A DNA stretch of 59,457 bases, from positions 1 to 59,457 of the forward strand of contig NZ_WQNH01000030.1 in NCBI RefSeq assembly GCF_009812055.1, read 5' to 3'. Each line of letters starts with the position of its first letter. The stretch's first letter is position 1. Under the pieces are notes generated by a model. It did no database searches. It was not told the origin of the DNA and saw only the letters and a program-made list of their open reading frames with translations. The position numbers were made by a program, and so were the translations under genes. The stretch comes from Chelativorans xinjiangensis (GTDB taxonomy: Bacteria; Pseudomonadota; Alphaproteobacteria; Rhizobiales; Rhizobiaceae). Shown piece by piece: positions 45,629 through 54,541 of this stretch.

Positions 45629-46177
45629 TCATCCCCACAAATCGGCGTCGGCGGCCTTGGCGACATCCTGCCCGCTCTTCCCGTCCCCGGCGCTCATCAT
45701 GTCGGCCACCGCCTGCAAGGCATCGACGATCTCGCGCCGCCTGCCTGCTTCCAGGGCGGCGAAGCGCGTGGCGAAAGTGCCGCCGAGCGGCTCCGGCGCG
45801 TTGGCGACGAGAGCCATGCCCTTCTCTGTCAGCCGCGTATGCACGATGCGCCGGTCGAGCGACGAGCGGTAGCGCTCGATGATCGCCCGCTCCTCCAGCT
45901 TATCGAGGATGGTGATGACGGTCGCCGGGCTCAAATCGGCGTGAGCGGAAAGCACCGTCGTCGTCACCTCGCCAAGCGCGGCGATGGCTTTCAGGATCAC
46001 GAGCTGCGGCGCCGTCAGGCCGATCGCCTTGATGAGCGCCCTCGACTGCAGGTCGCTTGCCCGCAGGATGCGGCGGATGGATTTCTCGACGACGCGCAGT
46101 TCCTCGGACGGGAACCGGCCGGCAGCCTGCGCGTTCTGCGAAAATGGGTTCATGAGGCGACGCCATTCATTTGACAT
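45629..46177 (-). CDS. MarR family transcriptional regulator of the NAGGN operon
   Basis: This 182-residue regulator has the MarR winged helix: LTAPQLVILKAIAALGEVTTTVL, then LSPATVITILDKLEERAIIERYRSSLDRR with the beta wing, and LTEKG before the C-terminal dimer helix. It is divergent from the asparagine-synthase-like gene that heads the NAGGN operon, a frequent arrangement. Start ATG 46177 (MSNEWRRL) or 46153 (MNPFSQN) is possible; neither has a good ribosome site. A palindrome at 46169-46182 overlaps the start region. Confidence 0.85.
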   Translation of the reverse strand: MSNEWRRLMNPFSQNAQAAGRFPSEELRVVEKSIRRILRASDLQSRALIKAIGLTAPQLVILKAIAALGEVTTTVLSAHADLSPATVITILDKLEERAIIERYRSSLDRRIVHTRLTEKGMALVANAPEPLGGTFATRFAALEAGRRREIVDALQAVADMMSAGDGKSGQDVAKAADADLWG

Positions 46178-46199
46178 CAAATCATCAGAACTATAACTA
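46169..46199 (+). promoter_or_regulatory. Candidate NAGGN operon promoter and MarR operator
   Basis: ATTTGA-CA-TCAAAT (46169-46182) is a perfect inverted repeat that includes the TTGACA -35 hexamer (46171-46176) on the plus strand. A -10 may be TATAAC (46192-46197) at 15 nt or TAACTA at 17 nt. A MarR dimer at this site would block both directions, giving autoregulation and osmolyte-operon control. Confidence 0.5.
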
Positions 46200-46244
46200 A
46201 TATGCTGTCTGGCGCAACAAGTAACGAGGGAACACCCGCTTCTC

Positions 46245-48020
46245 ATGTGCGGAATTTGCGGAGAGCTGAGATTCGACGGCAGCCGGCCGTCGCCCGTCGC
46301 CCTTTCGAAGATGATGGAAAGCCTTGCCCCGCGCGGGCCGGACGGCACCGGCGTGGTGCTGCACGACAATACGGCCTTCGGCCATTGCCGGCTGAAGATC
46401 ATCGATCTTTCGGAGAAGGCCCGGCAGCCCATGGAGGACCCCGAGCTGGGTCTCACCATCTGCTTCAACGGGTGCATCTACAATTATCCGGAACTGCGCG
46501 CCGAGCTCGAGGAGAAGGGCTACCGCTTCTTCTCCACCGGCGACACCGAGGTGATCCTCAAGGCCTGGCATGCCTGGGGCGAGGGATGCGTCGAGCGCTT
46601 CCACGGCATGTTCGCCTTCGTTCTGCACGAGCGCGACACCGGCCGCATCGTCATGGCGCGCGACCGTTTCGGCATCAAGCCGCTCTATCTCTCCGAGACG
46701 CCGAGCACCTTGCGTTTCGCCTCATCCCTCCCGGCATTGGTGGCCGGCGGCGACGTCGATACCTCCGTCGACCGCGTAGCCCTCCATCATTACATGACCT
46801 TTCACGCCATCGTGCCGCCCCCGCGCACGATCCTCAACGGCGTCAAGAAACTGCCGCCCGCCACCATCCGCGTCATCGAGGCCGACGGGGCGAAGCGCGA
46901 CCGCGTCTACTGGGACCCGCCATACGAGCGCGACCCCGCGCTGACCACGCTCAGCGGGGAAGAATGGCGCGACCGCGTGCTGGAGGCGCTTCGCCTCGCC
47001 GTCAAGCGCCGCATGGTGGCCGATGTGCCGGTGGGCGTTCTTCTGTCCGGCGGCGTCGATTCCAGCCTCATCGTCGGCCTCCTGGCCGAGGCCGGTCAGA
47101 CCGGCCTGATGACCTTCTCCGTCGGCTTCGAGGAGGCTCATGGCGAGAAGGGCGACGAGTTCGTCTATTCCGACATGATCGCCGCGCGCTTCGGCACCAA
47201 CCACCACAAGATCTTCGTCCCCTCGAGCGACCTCATGGACGCGCTGCCCGGCACCTTCCAGGCGATGTCGGAGCCCATGGTCTCCTACGACAATGTCGGC
47301 TTCTACCTCCTGTCGAAGGAGGTCTCGAAGCACATCAAGGTCGTGCAGTCCGGCCAGGGCGCGGACGAGGTGTTCGGCGGCTATCACTGGTACCCGCCGC
47401 TGATGAGCTCCAACGACGTCGTCAGCGACTACGCCAAGGTCTTCTTCGACCGTTCGCACGAGCGGCTGAGGGAGCAACTGTCGCCCGAATGGACGACGGA
47501 GGAAGACGTCAGCCGCGCCCTCGTGGCAAGGCACCTGACGCGGCCGGGCGCCGATACGCCGGTAGATGCCGCCCTTCGCCTCGATTCCTCCGTCATGCTG
47601 GTCGACGACCCGGTCAAGCGCGTCGACAACATGACCATGGCCTGGGGGCTGGAGGCGCGGGTGCCCTTCCTCGATCACGAGCTCGTGGAACTCGCCGCCC
47701 GCATTCCGCCGGAGGAAAAGCTGAAAGGCGGCGGCAAGGGCGTCCTGAAGGACGTCGCCCGCCAGGTGGTCCCCAGCGAGGTGATCGACCGCACGAAGGG
47801 CTATTTCCCAGTGCCGCAGCTCAAATATGTCGCCGGGCCCTATCTGGATATGGTGCGCGATGCGTTAAGCTCTCAGCCGGCGCGAGAGCGCGGGCTGTTC
47901 CGGCAGGAGTATCTGGACAAGCTCTACGCCGCGCCCGCCGACCACATCACGCCCCTGCGCGGCTCTGCGCTATGGCAGGTCGGCCTTTTGGAATTGTGGC
48001 TACAGACCCACGGGATCTGA
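46245..48020 (+). CDS. N-acetylglutaminylglutamine amidotransferase (asparagine-synthetase-like)
   Basis: This 591-residue enzyme amidates the dipeptide to give the osmolyte NAGGN. Cys2 is the glutaminase nucleophile (MCGICGEL), with RGPDGTG and the N-terminal Ntn fold. The synthetase pyrophosphate loop SGGVDSS is at 268-274. The fold is that of AsnB, but co-occurrence with ngg identifies the amidotransferase of the NAGGN pathway. It lies 4 nt before ngg. The cytosolic product is an osmoprotectant. Confidence 0.93.
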   Translation: MCGICGELRFDGSRPSPVALSKMMESLAPRGPDGTGVVLHDNTAFGHCRLKIIDLSEKARQPMEDPELGLTICFNGCIYNYPELRAELEEKGYRFFSTGDTEVILKAWHAWGEGCVERFHGMFAFVLHERDTGRIVMARDRFGIKPLYLSETPSTLRFASSLPALVAGGDVDTSVDRVALHHYMTFHAIVPPPRTILNGVKKLPPATIRVIEADGAKRDRVYWDPPYERDPALTTLSGEEWRDRVLEALRLAVKRRMVADVPVGVLLSGGVDSSLIVGLLAEAGQTGLMTFSVGFEEAHGEKGDEFVYSDMIAARFGTNHHKIFVPSSDLMDALPGTFQAMSEPMVSYDNVGFYLLSKEVSKHIKVVQSGQGADEVFGGYHWYPPLMSSNDVVSDYAKVFFDRSHERLREQLSPEWTTEEDVSRALVARHLTRPGADTPVDAALRLDSSVMLVDDPVKRVDNMTMAWGLEARVPFLDHELVELAARIPPEEKLKGGGKGVLKDVARQVVPSEVIDRTKGYFPVPQLKYVAGPYLDMVRDALSSQPARERGLFRQEYLDKLYAAPADHITPLRGSALWQVGLLELWLQTHGI

Positions 48021-48024
48021 TCCG

Positions 48025-49839
48025 ATGGCAAAGCATGACGAGCAGGCTGGGCGCGCCCACCGGGGACGCACCGACAAGGCGCTCGGCCATCGCCTGAAGC
48101 GGCTGCGCAGCGAGACCATGAAGCCGGCGACCGGCCATGGCGAGGGCGAGGAGGACAAGCAGGCAAAATCGGTCGCGCTCGAACTCGGCTGGGGCAGGCT
48201 GCTCTTCGCCCAGACCTTCAGCACCAACGCCGCGATCGTCGAGGCCTTGCATGAGGAAGGCCCGGCCCGCCGCGACATCGCCTTTTATATCCGCGATCCG
48301 CACGTGCTCCTGGCGCTCGCGCCGCAGGAGCTCTTCCTCGACCCGTCCCACACCTACCGGCTGAACCTGGCCACCTACCGGCCAAGCCAGCGCCAGCCGC
48401 GCGGCTTCTTCATCCGCAGGCTGTCCTCCGAGGCAGACGCCGATGCCGTCAACGCCATCTACCAGAGCCGCGGCATGGTGACGGTCAGGCCGGACTTCTT
48501 CTGGAGCAAGCGCGACAGCCGCGCCATCACCTACCTCGTCGCCGAGGACGAGTTGACCGGCGACATCGTCGGCACGGTGACGGGCGTCGACCATCGCCGT
48601 GTCTTCCAGGACCCGGAGAACGGTTCGTCGCTGTGGTGCCTGGCCGTCGACCCGCAAAGCCGCCATCCGGGCGTCGGCGAGATGCTGGTGCGCCGCCTGG
48701 CCGAGCACTTTCAGGCGCGGGGCGCCAGCTTCATGGACCTGTCGGTCATGCACGACAACGAGCAGGCCATCGCGCTCTACGAAAAGCTCGGCTTCCATCG
48801 CGTTCCCATCTTCGCCGTAAAGCGCAAGAACCCGATCAACGAGAAGCTGTTCACCCATCCCCCGGCCGCTTACGACCAGCTCAATCCCTATGCCCGCATC
48901 ATCGTCGACGAGGCGCAGCGCCGCGGTGTCGCCGTCGAGATAACGGATCCCGACGGCGGCTTCTTCCGCTTGTCCTTCGGCGGCCGCTCCATCCACTGCC
49001 GCGAAAGCCTTTCGGAGCTCACCTCCGCTGTCGCCATGTCGATCTGCGACGACAAGGCGGTCACGCGGCGCACGGTGGAAGGGGCGGGCCTGATCGTGCC
49101 GGAGCAGCTCGATGCCGCAAGCGGCAGCAAAGCCATCGCGGATTTTCTGAAGAAACACGGGCGCTTGGTGGTCAAGCCGGCGCGCGGCGAACAGGGCCGC
49201 GGCGTGGCCGTCGGGCTGGAGACCCTGGAGGAGGTGGAGGAGGCCATCGCGGCGGCGGGTGAGGTCAGCGATAGCGTGCTCGTGGAATCCTGCTTCGACG
49301 GCGAGGACCTGCGTCTCGTCGTCATCGACTATCGGCTGGTCGCTGCCGCCGTGCGCCGTCCGCCCTGCGTTGTGGGGGACGGGCGCAGCACGATCGAGAA
49401 GCTGATCGCCCACCAGTCGCGGCGCCGTGCCGCCGCCACCGGCGGCGAGAGCACGATTCCGGTCGATGGCGAAACGCGGCGCTGCCTCGCCGGTGCCGGC
49501 TACGCACTCGATTCGGTGCCGTCGGAAGGCGAGGAGGTGGTGGTGCGCAAGACGGCCAACCTGCACACCGGCGGCTCCATCCACGATGTGACGGAGCACG
49601 TCCATCCCGTGTTGGTGAACGCGGCCTGCACGGCCGCGCGCGCCATCGAGATCCCGGTCGTGGGGATCGACTTCATGGTGCGGTCGCCAAACCTGCCCGA
49701 ATATGTTTTTATCGAAGCGAATGAGCGGCCTGGCTTGGCCAATCACGAACCGCAACCCACCGCCGAACGCTTCGTCGATCTTCTGTTTCCGCGTACGGGC
49801 CTCAAGTCAGCGAAGCAGGCGCTCGGCTCCAAGGAGTGA
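48025..49839 (+). CDS. ngg: N-acetylglutaminylglutamine synthetase
   Basis: This 604-residue fusion makes N-acetylglutaminylglutamine. An N-terminal GNAT acetyltransferase domain (SSEADADAVNAIYQSRG to LAVDPQSRHPGVGEMLVRRLAEHF, with the acetyl-CoA loop) is followed by a C-terminal ATP-grasp ligase domain. VVKPARGEQGRGVAVGLET is the ATP-binding loop and VFIEANERPGLANHEPQ the metal-ligand end. Its position between the amidotransferase and the peptidase fits the NAGGN operon. Confidence 0.95.
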   Translation: MAKHDEQAGRAHRGRTDKALGHRLKRLRSETMKPATGHGEGEEDKQAKSVALELGWGRLLFAQTFSTNAAIVEALHEEGPARRDIAFYIRDPHVLLALAPQELFLDPSHTYRLNLATYRPSQRQPRGFFIRRLSSEADADAVNAIYQSRGMVTVRPDFFWSKRDSRAITYLVAEDELTGDIVGTVTGVDHRRVFQDPENGSSLWCLAVDPQSRHPGVGEMLVRRLAEHFQARGASFMDLSVMHDNEQAIALYEKLGFHRVPIFAVKRKNPINEKLFTHPPAAYDQLNPYARIIVDEAQRRGVAVEITDPDGGFFRLSFGGRSIHCRESLSELTSAVAMSICDDKAVTRRTVEGAGLIVPEQLDAASGSKAIADFLKKHGRLVVKPARGEQGRGVAVGLETLEEVEEAIAAAGEVSDSVLVESCFDGEDLRLVVIDYRLVAAAVRRPPCVVGDGRSTIEKLIAHQSRRRAAATGGESTIPVDGETRRCLAGAGYALDSVPSEGEEVVVRKTANLHTGGSIHDVTEHVHPVLVNAACTAARAIEIPVVGIDFMVRSPNLPEYVFIEANERPGLANHEPQPTAERFVDLLFPRTGLKSAKQALGSKE

Positions 49840-49842
49840 TCC

Positions 49843-51000
49843 GTGACGCGTCTGAAGATCGACGTCGACTACCTCACTGCGCAACTGAAATCCCTTCTGG
49901 CGATCGACAGCCCCACCGGATACACCGACACAATCGTCCGTCACGTCACGGAGGAGCTGGAGCGGCTCGGCCTGGAGCCGGAGCTGACGCGGCGCGGCGG
50001 CATCCGCGCCATCTGGCGCGGCGCCCGTCGGCGCGGCGCGCGGGCCATCATCACCCATGTCGACACGCTGGGCGCCCAGGTCAAGCTCATCAAGGAGACG
50101 GGGCGCCTGGAGCTGGTGCCTATCGGCCACTGGTCGGCCCGCTTCGCGGAGGGCGCGCGGGCCACCATCTACACGGAGAAAGGCAGCTTCCGTGGCTCAA
50201 TCCTGCCCCTGATGGCCTCCGGCCACACCTTCAACGAGGGTGTCGACAACCTGCCCATCGGTTGGGAGCATATTGAGCTGCGCGTCGATGCGCTGGCCTG
50301 GAGCCGCGACGACACCGCATCGCTCGGCATCGATGTCGGCGACTATGTCGCCATCGACCCGCAGCCGGAGTTCCTGGAGAACGGCTTCATCGTCTCGCGC
50401 CATCTCGACGACAAGGCGGGCGTGGCCATCGCGCTCGCCTCGCTCGAGGCGATGCGGCGCCATGACGCGCGCACACCGGTCGACACCCACTGGCTCTTCA
50501 CCATCTCCGAGGAGGTGGGCGTGGGCGCGGCGGCCATCGTCACGCCGGAGATCGCCTCCATGGTCACCATCGACAACGGCACCACGGCGCCGGGGCAGAA
50601 CTCGTCCGAATTCGGCGTCACCATCGCCATGGCCGACCAGTCCGGTCCCTTCGACTATCACCTGACGAAGAAGATGGTCGACCTGTGCCGAGAGGAGGAT
50701 ATCCGCTTCCAGAAGGACATCTTCCGCTACTATCGCTCCGACTCCGCTTCCGCGCTGGAGGCCGGGCACGACGTGCGCACCGCTCTTATCGCCTTCGGCA
50801 TAGACGCCTCGCACGGCTACGAGCGCATTCACATCCACGCCCTGCGCTCGGTGGCCGAGCTGACGACGGCCTACGTCATGAGCCCGCTGGAGATCGAACG
50901 CGACGTGGAGGAGGTCTCCGACATCGAGGGCTTCACCGAACAGCCTACCGAAGCCGCCGAGCAACCCACCCGCCCGCGCAAGCTGCCCGAGCCGCGATAG
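49843..51000 (+). CDS. M42-like peptidase of the NAGGN system
   Basis: This 385-residue metallopeptidase of the osmoprotectant-system M42 group has H72 in THVDTLGAQ and HLDDKAG, FTISEEVGVGAA as metal and catalytic blocks, and DIRFQKDIFRYYRSDSASALEAGHD near the end. It probably hydrolyses NAGGN or a related peptide when osmotic stress falls, as inferred from operon membership. The GTG start at 49843 follows AAGGAG, and it lies 3 nt after ngg. Confidence 0.92.
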   Translation: MTRLKIDVDYLTAQLKSLLAIDSPTGYTDTIVRHVTEELERLGLEPELTRRGGIRAIWRGARRRGARAIITHVDTLGAQVKLIKETGRLELVPIGHWSARFAEGARATIYTEKGSFRGSILPLMASGHTFNEGVDNLPIGWEHIELRVDALAWSRDDTASLGIDVGDYVAIDPQPEFLENGFIVSRHLDDKAGVAIALASLEAMRRHDARTPVDTHWLFTISEEVGVGAAAIVTPEIASMVTIDNGTTAPGQNSSEFGVTIAMADQSGPFDYHLTKKMVDLCREEDIRFQKDIFRYYRSDSASALEAGHDVRTALIAFGIDASHGYERIHIHALRSVAELTTAYVMSPLEIERDVEEVSDIEGFTEQPTEAAEQPTRPRKLPEPR

Positions 51001-51105
51001 GCCTGTAGCGCTGTCGCATATGGATCTTTGTTCGGCTTCGGCCCCCCCTCACTCTTGAGAGGAGCGGTGGGGAGGGGTACGATCAAGGGACTCAGAACCC
51101 ATACG

Positions 51106-53061
51106 CTACACCTCAGCCCTTGCGGTGTACTCCGCGACCGCTTTCTTGGCCGCCAGCACGGCGGCGGGGCTCATGCTGAGCTCGCCGATCCCCATCTCCA
51201 GAAACCGCGGGATGAGCGTCGTATCCGCCGCCGCCTCGCCGCAGATGCCCACCATGATGCCCGCCTCGACGCCCGCCTTGGCGGTTAACTCGATTGCCCG
51301 CATCACCGCCGGGCTCGATACGTCTCCGAGCGCGGCCACCGACATGTTGAGCCGGTCGGCGGCCATGATGTACTGGGTGAGGTCGTTCGTGCCGATGGAG
51401 AAAAAGGCGGATTCGGCCGCAAGCTCCGGCGCGATCAGCACCGCGGCCGGCGTCTCGATCATCACGCCGAGGGCAAAGCGGCGGAAGGCCTTGCCCTCTC
51501 GCTCGAGTTCGGCTTCGCATTCTTCGATGAGGGTGCGCGTGCGGCGCAGCTCGTCGAGGGTCGACACCATGGGCAGCATCACCTTGAGGTTGCCCTCGTG
51601 GTTGGCTCTGAGCAGCGCGCGTAGCTGCGGCTTGAAGACCGCCGGGCGATCGAGGCACATGCGGATGCCGCGCCAGCCGAGGAACGGGTTCTCCTCTTCA
51701 GGGAAATCGATGCCGGCCACGGGCTTGTCGCCGCCGATGTCGAGCGTGCGCACGATGACGTCTTGCGGCGCGAAGGCGGCGGCGAGCGCTGCGTAGGTCT
51801 GGTACTGCTCCTCCTCGGAGGGGAGCATCGGGTGAGCCATGAACATGAGCTCGGTGCGGAAGAGCCCCACGCCCATGGCGCCGACGGCGCGCGCGTTGTC
51901 GATCTCGGAGAGCGAGCCGAGATTGGCGGCGATGGTGATCGCACGGCCATCGGCCAGAACCGGCTTATGGTCGACATAGGCGGTAAGCGCCTGCCTCTCC
52001 TCCTCCTGGCGGGCGATGCGGGCGGCGAAATCGCGTTCGAGCGTTTGGTCGGGGTCGGCAAAGGCGAGGCCACGGCCGCCATCGAGGGCGGCCCGCCGCG
52101 CGGTGCGGAAGGCCTCGATGGCGGAGCCGAGCCCCAGGACGGCGGGAATGCCGTGGTTGCGGGCGATGATGGCGACATGGGAGGTGGCGCCGCCCTGCCC
52201 GCACAGAATGCCGGCGATGCGGTTGAGCGGCGCGCGCGCCAGCTCGAAGGCGCCGATGTCCTCGGCCACCAGGATCGCCCCTTCCGGCACTCCGGAAAGA
52301 TCCACATCCTCCTTCTCCGTCAGCGCCAGGCAGATCTGGCGCGTCACCGCATGAAGGTCCTCGGCGCGGGCCTTCATATAGGGATCGTCCAGACGTTCGA
52401 ACTCCACCGCAAGGGCCTCGCCCGCCGCGAGCATGGCCGAGACGGCGTCGAGCCCGCGGCCGATGGTTTCCTCGGCGCGGGCGATGAGGTCCTCGTCGCC
52501 GGCGAGTTCGATCAGCGCCTTGACGATCTCGGCATCGGCCGATCCGGGGGCGGCAGCCGCAATCATGGATTCCATGCGGCCGGTGACAGCGGCGATCGCC
52601 GTCCGCAGCCGCGCCTTCTCGGCCTCCCGCTCGGCGGGCAGAATGTCCGCGTCAACGGGTTCGAGCGTCGGCGGGAAATAGGGGAATACGGCACCGAGCG
52701 CGGCGCCTGCGCTGGCGGCGGCGCCTTTGTGTCCGCCCGGCCGGTGCGGTGCTTCGTCCGCCGCGGCTGTGGACGGCGGTTGTTGCTCAGGCTCCTCGCC
52801 CAGCCCGGCTTGCGGGTTTTCGAGATAGGCCATGAGCATGCCCATGGCCTCGGTCTCGTCGGGCCCACGGACCTTGAGCGTCACCTCGTCGCCTTCCTTG
52901 ACCGTCAGGAGCATCAGCTTGACGGAGCTCTTGGCGCTGACGGTCTTGCCGCCCTTGGCGATCTCGACATCCGATTGGAAGGCCCTGGCGAGCTTCACGA
53001 AGCGCGCCGCGGGGCGGGCGTGCAGCCCTTCCTTCACTCTGACGATTGCCGAGCGCTCCAT
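51106..53061 (-). CDS. HPr-Enzyme I fusion (phosphoenolpyruvate--protein phosphotransferase)
   Basis: This 651-residue fused energy-coupling protein of the sugar PTS takes phosphate from PEP and passes it to the IIA below. HPr occupies about 1-85, with phosphoacceptor His14 in GLHARPAARF and Ser45 in AKSSVKL at the HPr-kinase site. A Gly/Ala linker follows. Enzyme I has its active His295 in GGATSHVAIIARN and the PEP-binding FSIGTNDLTQY and GICGEAA in its TIM barrel. It ends the glucitol-type PTS operon, 30 nt after the IIA gene. Confidence 0.95.
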   Translation of the reverse strand: MERSAIVRVKEGLHARPAARFVKLARAFQSDVEIAKGGKTVSAKSSVKLMLLTVKEGDEVTLKVRGPDETEAMGMLMAYLENPQAGLGEEPEQQPPSTAAADEAPHRPGGHKGAAASAGAALGAVFPYFPPTLEPVDADILPAEREAEKARLRTAIAAVTGRMESMIAAAAPGSADAEIVKALIELAGDEDLIARAEETIGRGLDAVSAMLAAGEALAVEFERLDDPYMKARAEDLHAVTRQICLALTEKEDVDLSGVPEGAILVAEDIGAFELARAPLNRIAGILCGQGGATSHVAIIARNHGIPAVLGLGSAIEAFRTARRAALDGGRGLAFADPDQTLERDFAARIARQEEERQALTAYVDHKPVLADGRAITIAANLGSLSEIDNARAVGAMGVGLFRTELMFMAHPMLPSEEEQYQTYAALAAAFAPQDVIVRTLDIGGDKPVAGIDFPEEENPFLGWRGIRMCLDRPAVFKPQLRALLRANHEGNLKVMLPMVSTLDELRRTRTLIEECEAELEREGKAFRRFALGVMIETPAAVLIAPELAAESAFFSIGTNDLTQYIMAADRLNMSVAALGDVSSPAVMRAIELTAKAGVEAGIMVGICGEAAADTTLIPRFLEMGIGELSMSPAAVLAAKKAVAEYTARAEV

Positions 53062-53091
53062 GGTCCGTTCCCTACAGGCGGCTGGCCGGCT

Positions 53092-53475
53092 TCAGCCGGC
53101 GCTCTCTATGACGATGTCGGTGCCCGACTTGAGCCGCGCGGCGAGGTCCGCGCCGGCGATCGTGCCGACGCAGATCTCGCCCGGACGCTCAGCCTTGGAA
53201 GCGCCGTTGAAGCTGAAGACCACATGGCCCATGTCGGTCACCTTGGCCCAGGCCGTCTCGCCGACCGCCGTCACGGTGGCAGCGAGATCGCCGATGCGGA
53301 TGGTCGAGCCGACGGCCGGCGGGGGGCCGGCCGGCCCCTCCACTGCATGCAGAACCGAGACTTCGGCAAGCTCGGGCGGCGCGCCATCGGCAAACAGGAT
53401 GAGGACGCCGCCCTGGGCGAGGTCCGCCACTTCGGGCCCGATGCTCGTCAATCGGGTCTTGTAATGGATTGTCAT
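53092..53475 (-). CDS. srlB: PTS glucitol/sorbitol-type IIA component
   Basis: This 127-residue cytoplasmic phosphocarrier matches the E. coli glucitol IIA in length. The phosphorylated histidine is His43 in VLHAVEGP, at the same position as in E. coli SrlB. GHVVFSFNGASKAERPG is the other conserved block. It receives phosphate from the HPr-Enzyme I fusion and passes it to the IIB domain encoded upstream. It is in the operon with 23- and 30-nt gaps. Confidence 0.92.
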   Translation of the reverse strand: MTIHYKTRLTSIGPEVADLAQGGVLILFADGAPPELAEVSVLHAVEGPAGPPPAVGSTIRIGDLAATVTAVGETAWAKVTDMGHVVFSFNGASKAERPGEICVGTIAGADLAARLKSGTDIVIESAG

Positions 53476-53498
53476 GAAGGACCTCTTCTTCCCTACAC

Positions 53499-54524
53499 TT
53501 ACAGAACGAACAGGCTTGCCACCCAGGCGATGAGCACCGAGACCGGGCCCATGAACTGGCGGCTGACCAGCACAGCCGGCACGCCGATCTCGATCGTCTT
53601 CGGCTTGGCCTCGCCGAGCGCCAGGCCAACCGGCACGAAGTCGCAGCCGACCTGAGTGTTGTAGGCGAACAGCGCCGGCAGTGCCATGGCCGGGGCGATG
53701 GTGCCATTGGCGATCTGCGGACCGATGATGGCAACGCCGATCACCTGGGCGATCACCGCCCCCGGCCCCAGCACCGGCGACAGGAACGGCAGGCCGCAGA
53801 TGGCCGAGATGATCAAGAGGCCGACGATGTTGTTGGCGAGCGGCCCCATGGGCTGGGCGAGAAGATCGCCGATGCCCGTATAGAGGATGAGGCCGATCAG
53901 CATGGTAACGAAGGCCATGAAGGGCAGGACGTTGCGCACCACCTGGTCGATGGTCCTGCGGCCGGCATTGAAGAAGATGCCGACGACGCGCCCCATCACG
54001 CGGCCGATCGAGCTGATGAGCCCGATGATGCCGCCGCTTTCCTCATCAGTAACCTTCGGCGCGGCCGAAGGGGTGGAGAAGTCGGCCGCGGACTTGGCCG
54101 TCGTACCGCCCGTGGCACCCGCCGTGACCGAGGCTTCGCCCGCATCCGCCGGCGCCATGTCGCCCGGCGTGACGCCGGAGACGTAGATGTCCTCGGTGAT
54201 GAACTGGGCGAGCGGGCCGGCCTGGCCGACCGGCATCACGTTGACGGTGGGAATGCGCTTGCGCGGATAGACGCCACAGCGCGCCGTGCCCCCGCAGTCG
54301 ACCACCACCACCGCGATCTCGCCTTCCACCGGCGGCGTGCGGAAGCCGTCGACCACGTCGGCGCCCGTCAGCTCGGCGAGGCGGTGGGCGACGGGGTGGA
54401 TCTTGCCGCCGGTGATCGAGACGATCTTGCTGCGCTCGATGGTCGGCTTGATGACCAGAGGTCCGCCCCAGCCACCGGCACCCTTGGAGACCTTTACGGC
54501 CGTGAATTCCTTGATCTTCACCAT
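53499..54524 (-). CDS. srlE: PTS glucitol/sorbitol-type IIB/IIC2 component
   Basis: This 341-residue protein aligns along its length with E. coli SrlE. The IIB domain has the phosphorylated cysteine C77 in VVDCGGTARCGVYPRKRIPT, and the GWGGPL and GPLAQFITEDIYVSGV blocks. A Gly/Ala/Thr linker precedes the C-terminal membrane part with FLSPVLGPGAVIAQVIGVAIIG. It transports and phosphorylates the polyol together with SrlA. It starts 17 nt after the SrlA stop and has GGGGAGGGG upstream. Confidence 0.94.
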   Translation of the reverse strand: MVKIKEFTAVKVSKGAGGWGGPLVIKPTIERSKIVSITGGKIHPVAHRLAELTGADVVDGFRTPPVEGEIAVVVVDCGGTARCGVYPRKRIPTVNVMPVGQAGPLAQFITEDIYVSGVTPGDMAPADAGEASVTAGATGGTTAKSAADFSTPSAAPKVTDEESGGIIGLISSIGRVMGRVVGIFFNAGRRTIDQVVRNVLPFMAFVTMLIGLILYTGIGDLLAQPMGPLANNIVGLLIISAICGLPFLSPVLGPGAVIAQVIGVAIIGPQIANGTIAPAMALPALFAYNTQVGCDFVPVGLALGEAKPKTIEIGVPAVLVSRQFMGPVSVLIAWVASLFVL

Positions 54525-54541
54525 TTTCCCCTCCCCGCCCC

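Noticed and set aside
51001-51105. Terminator or gene after the M42-like peptidase
   Set aside because: The region holds a degenerate C-rich repeat but no convincing stem followed by T-run, and no gene.
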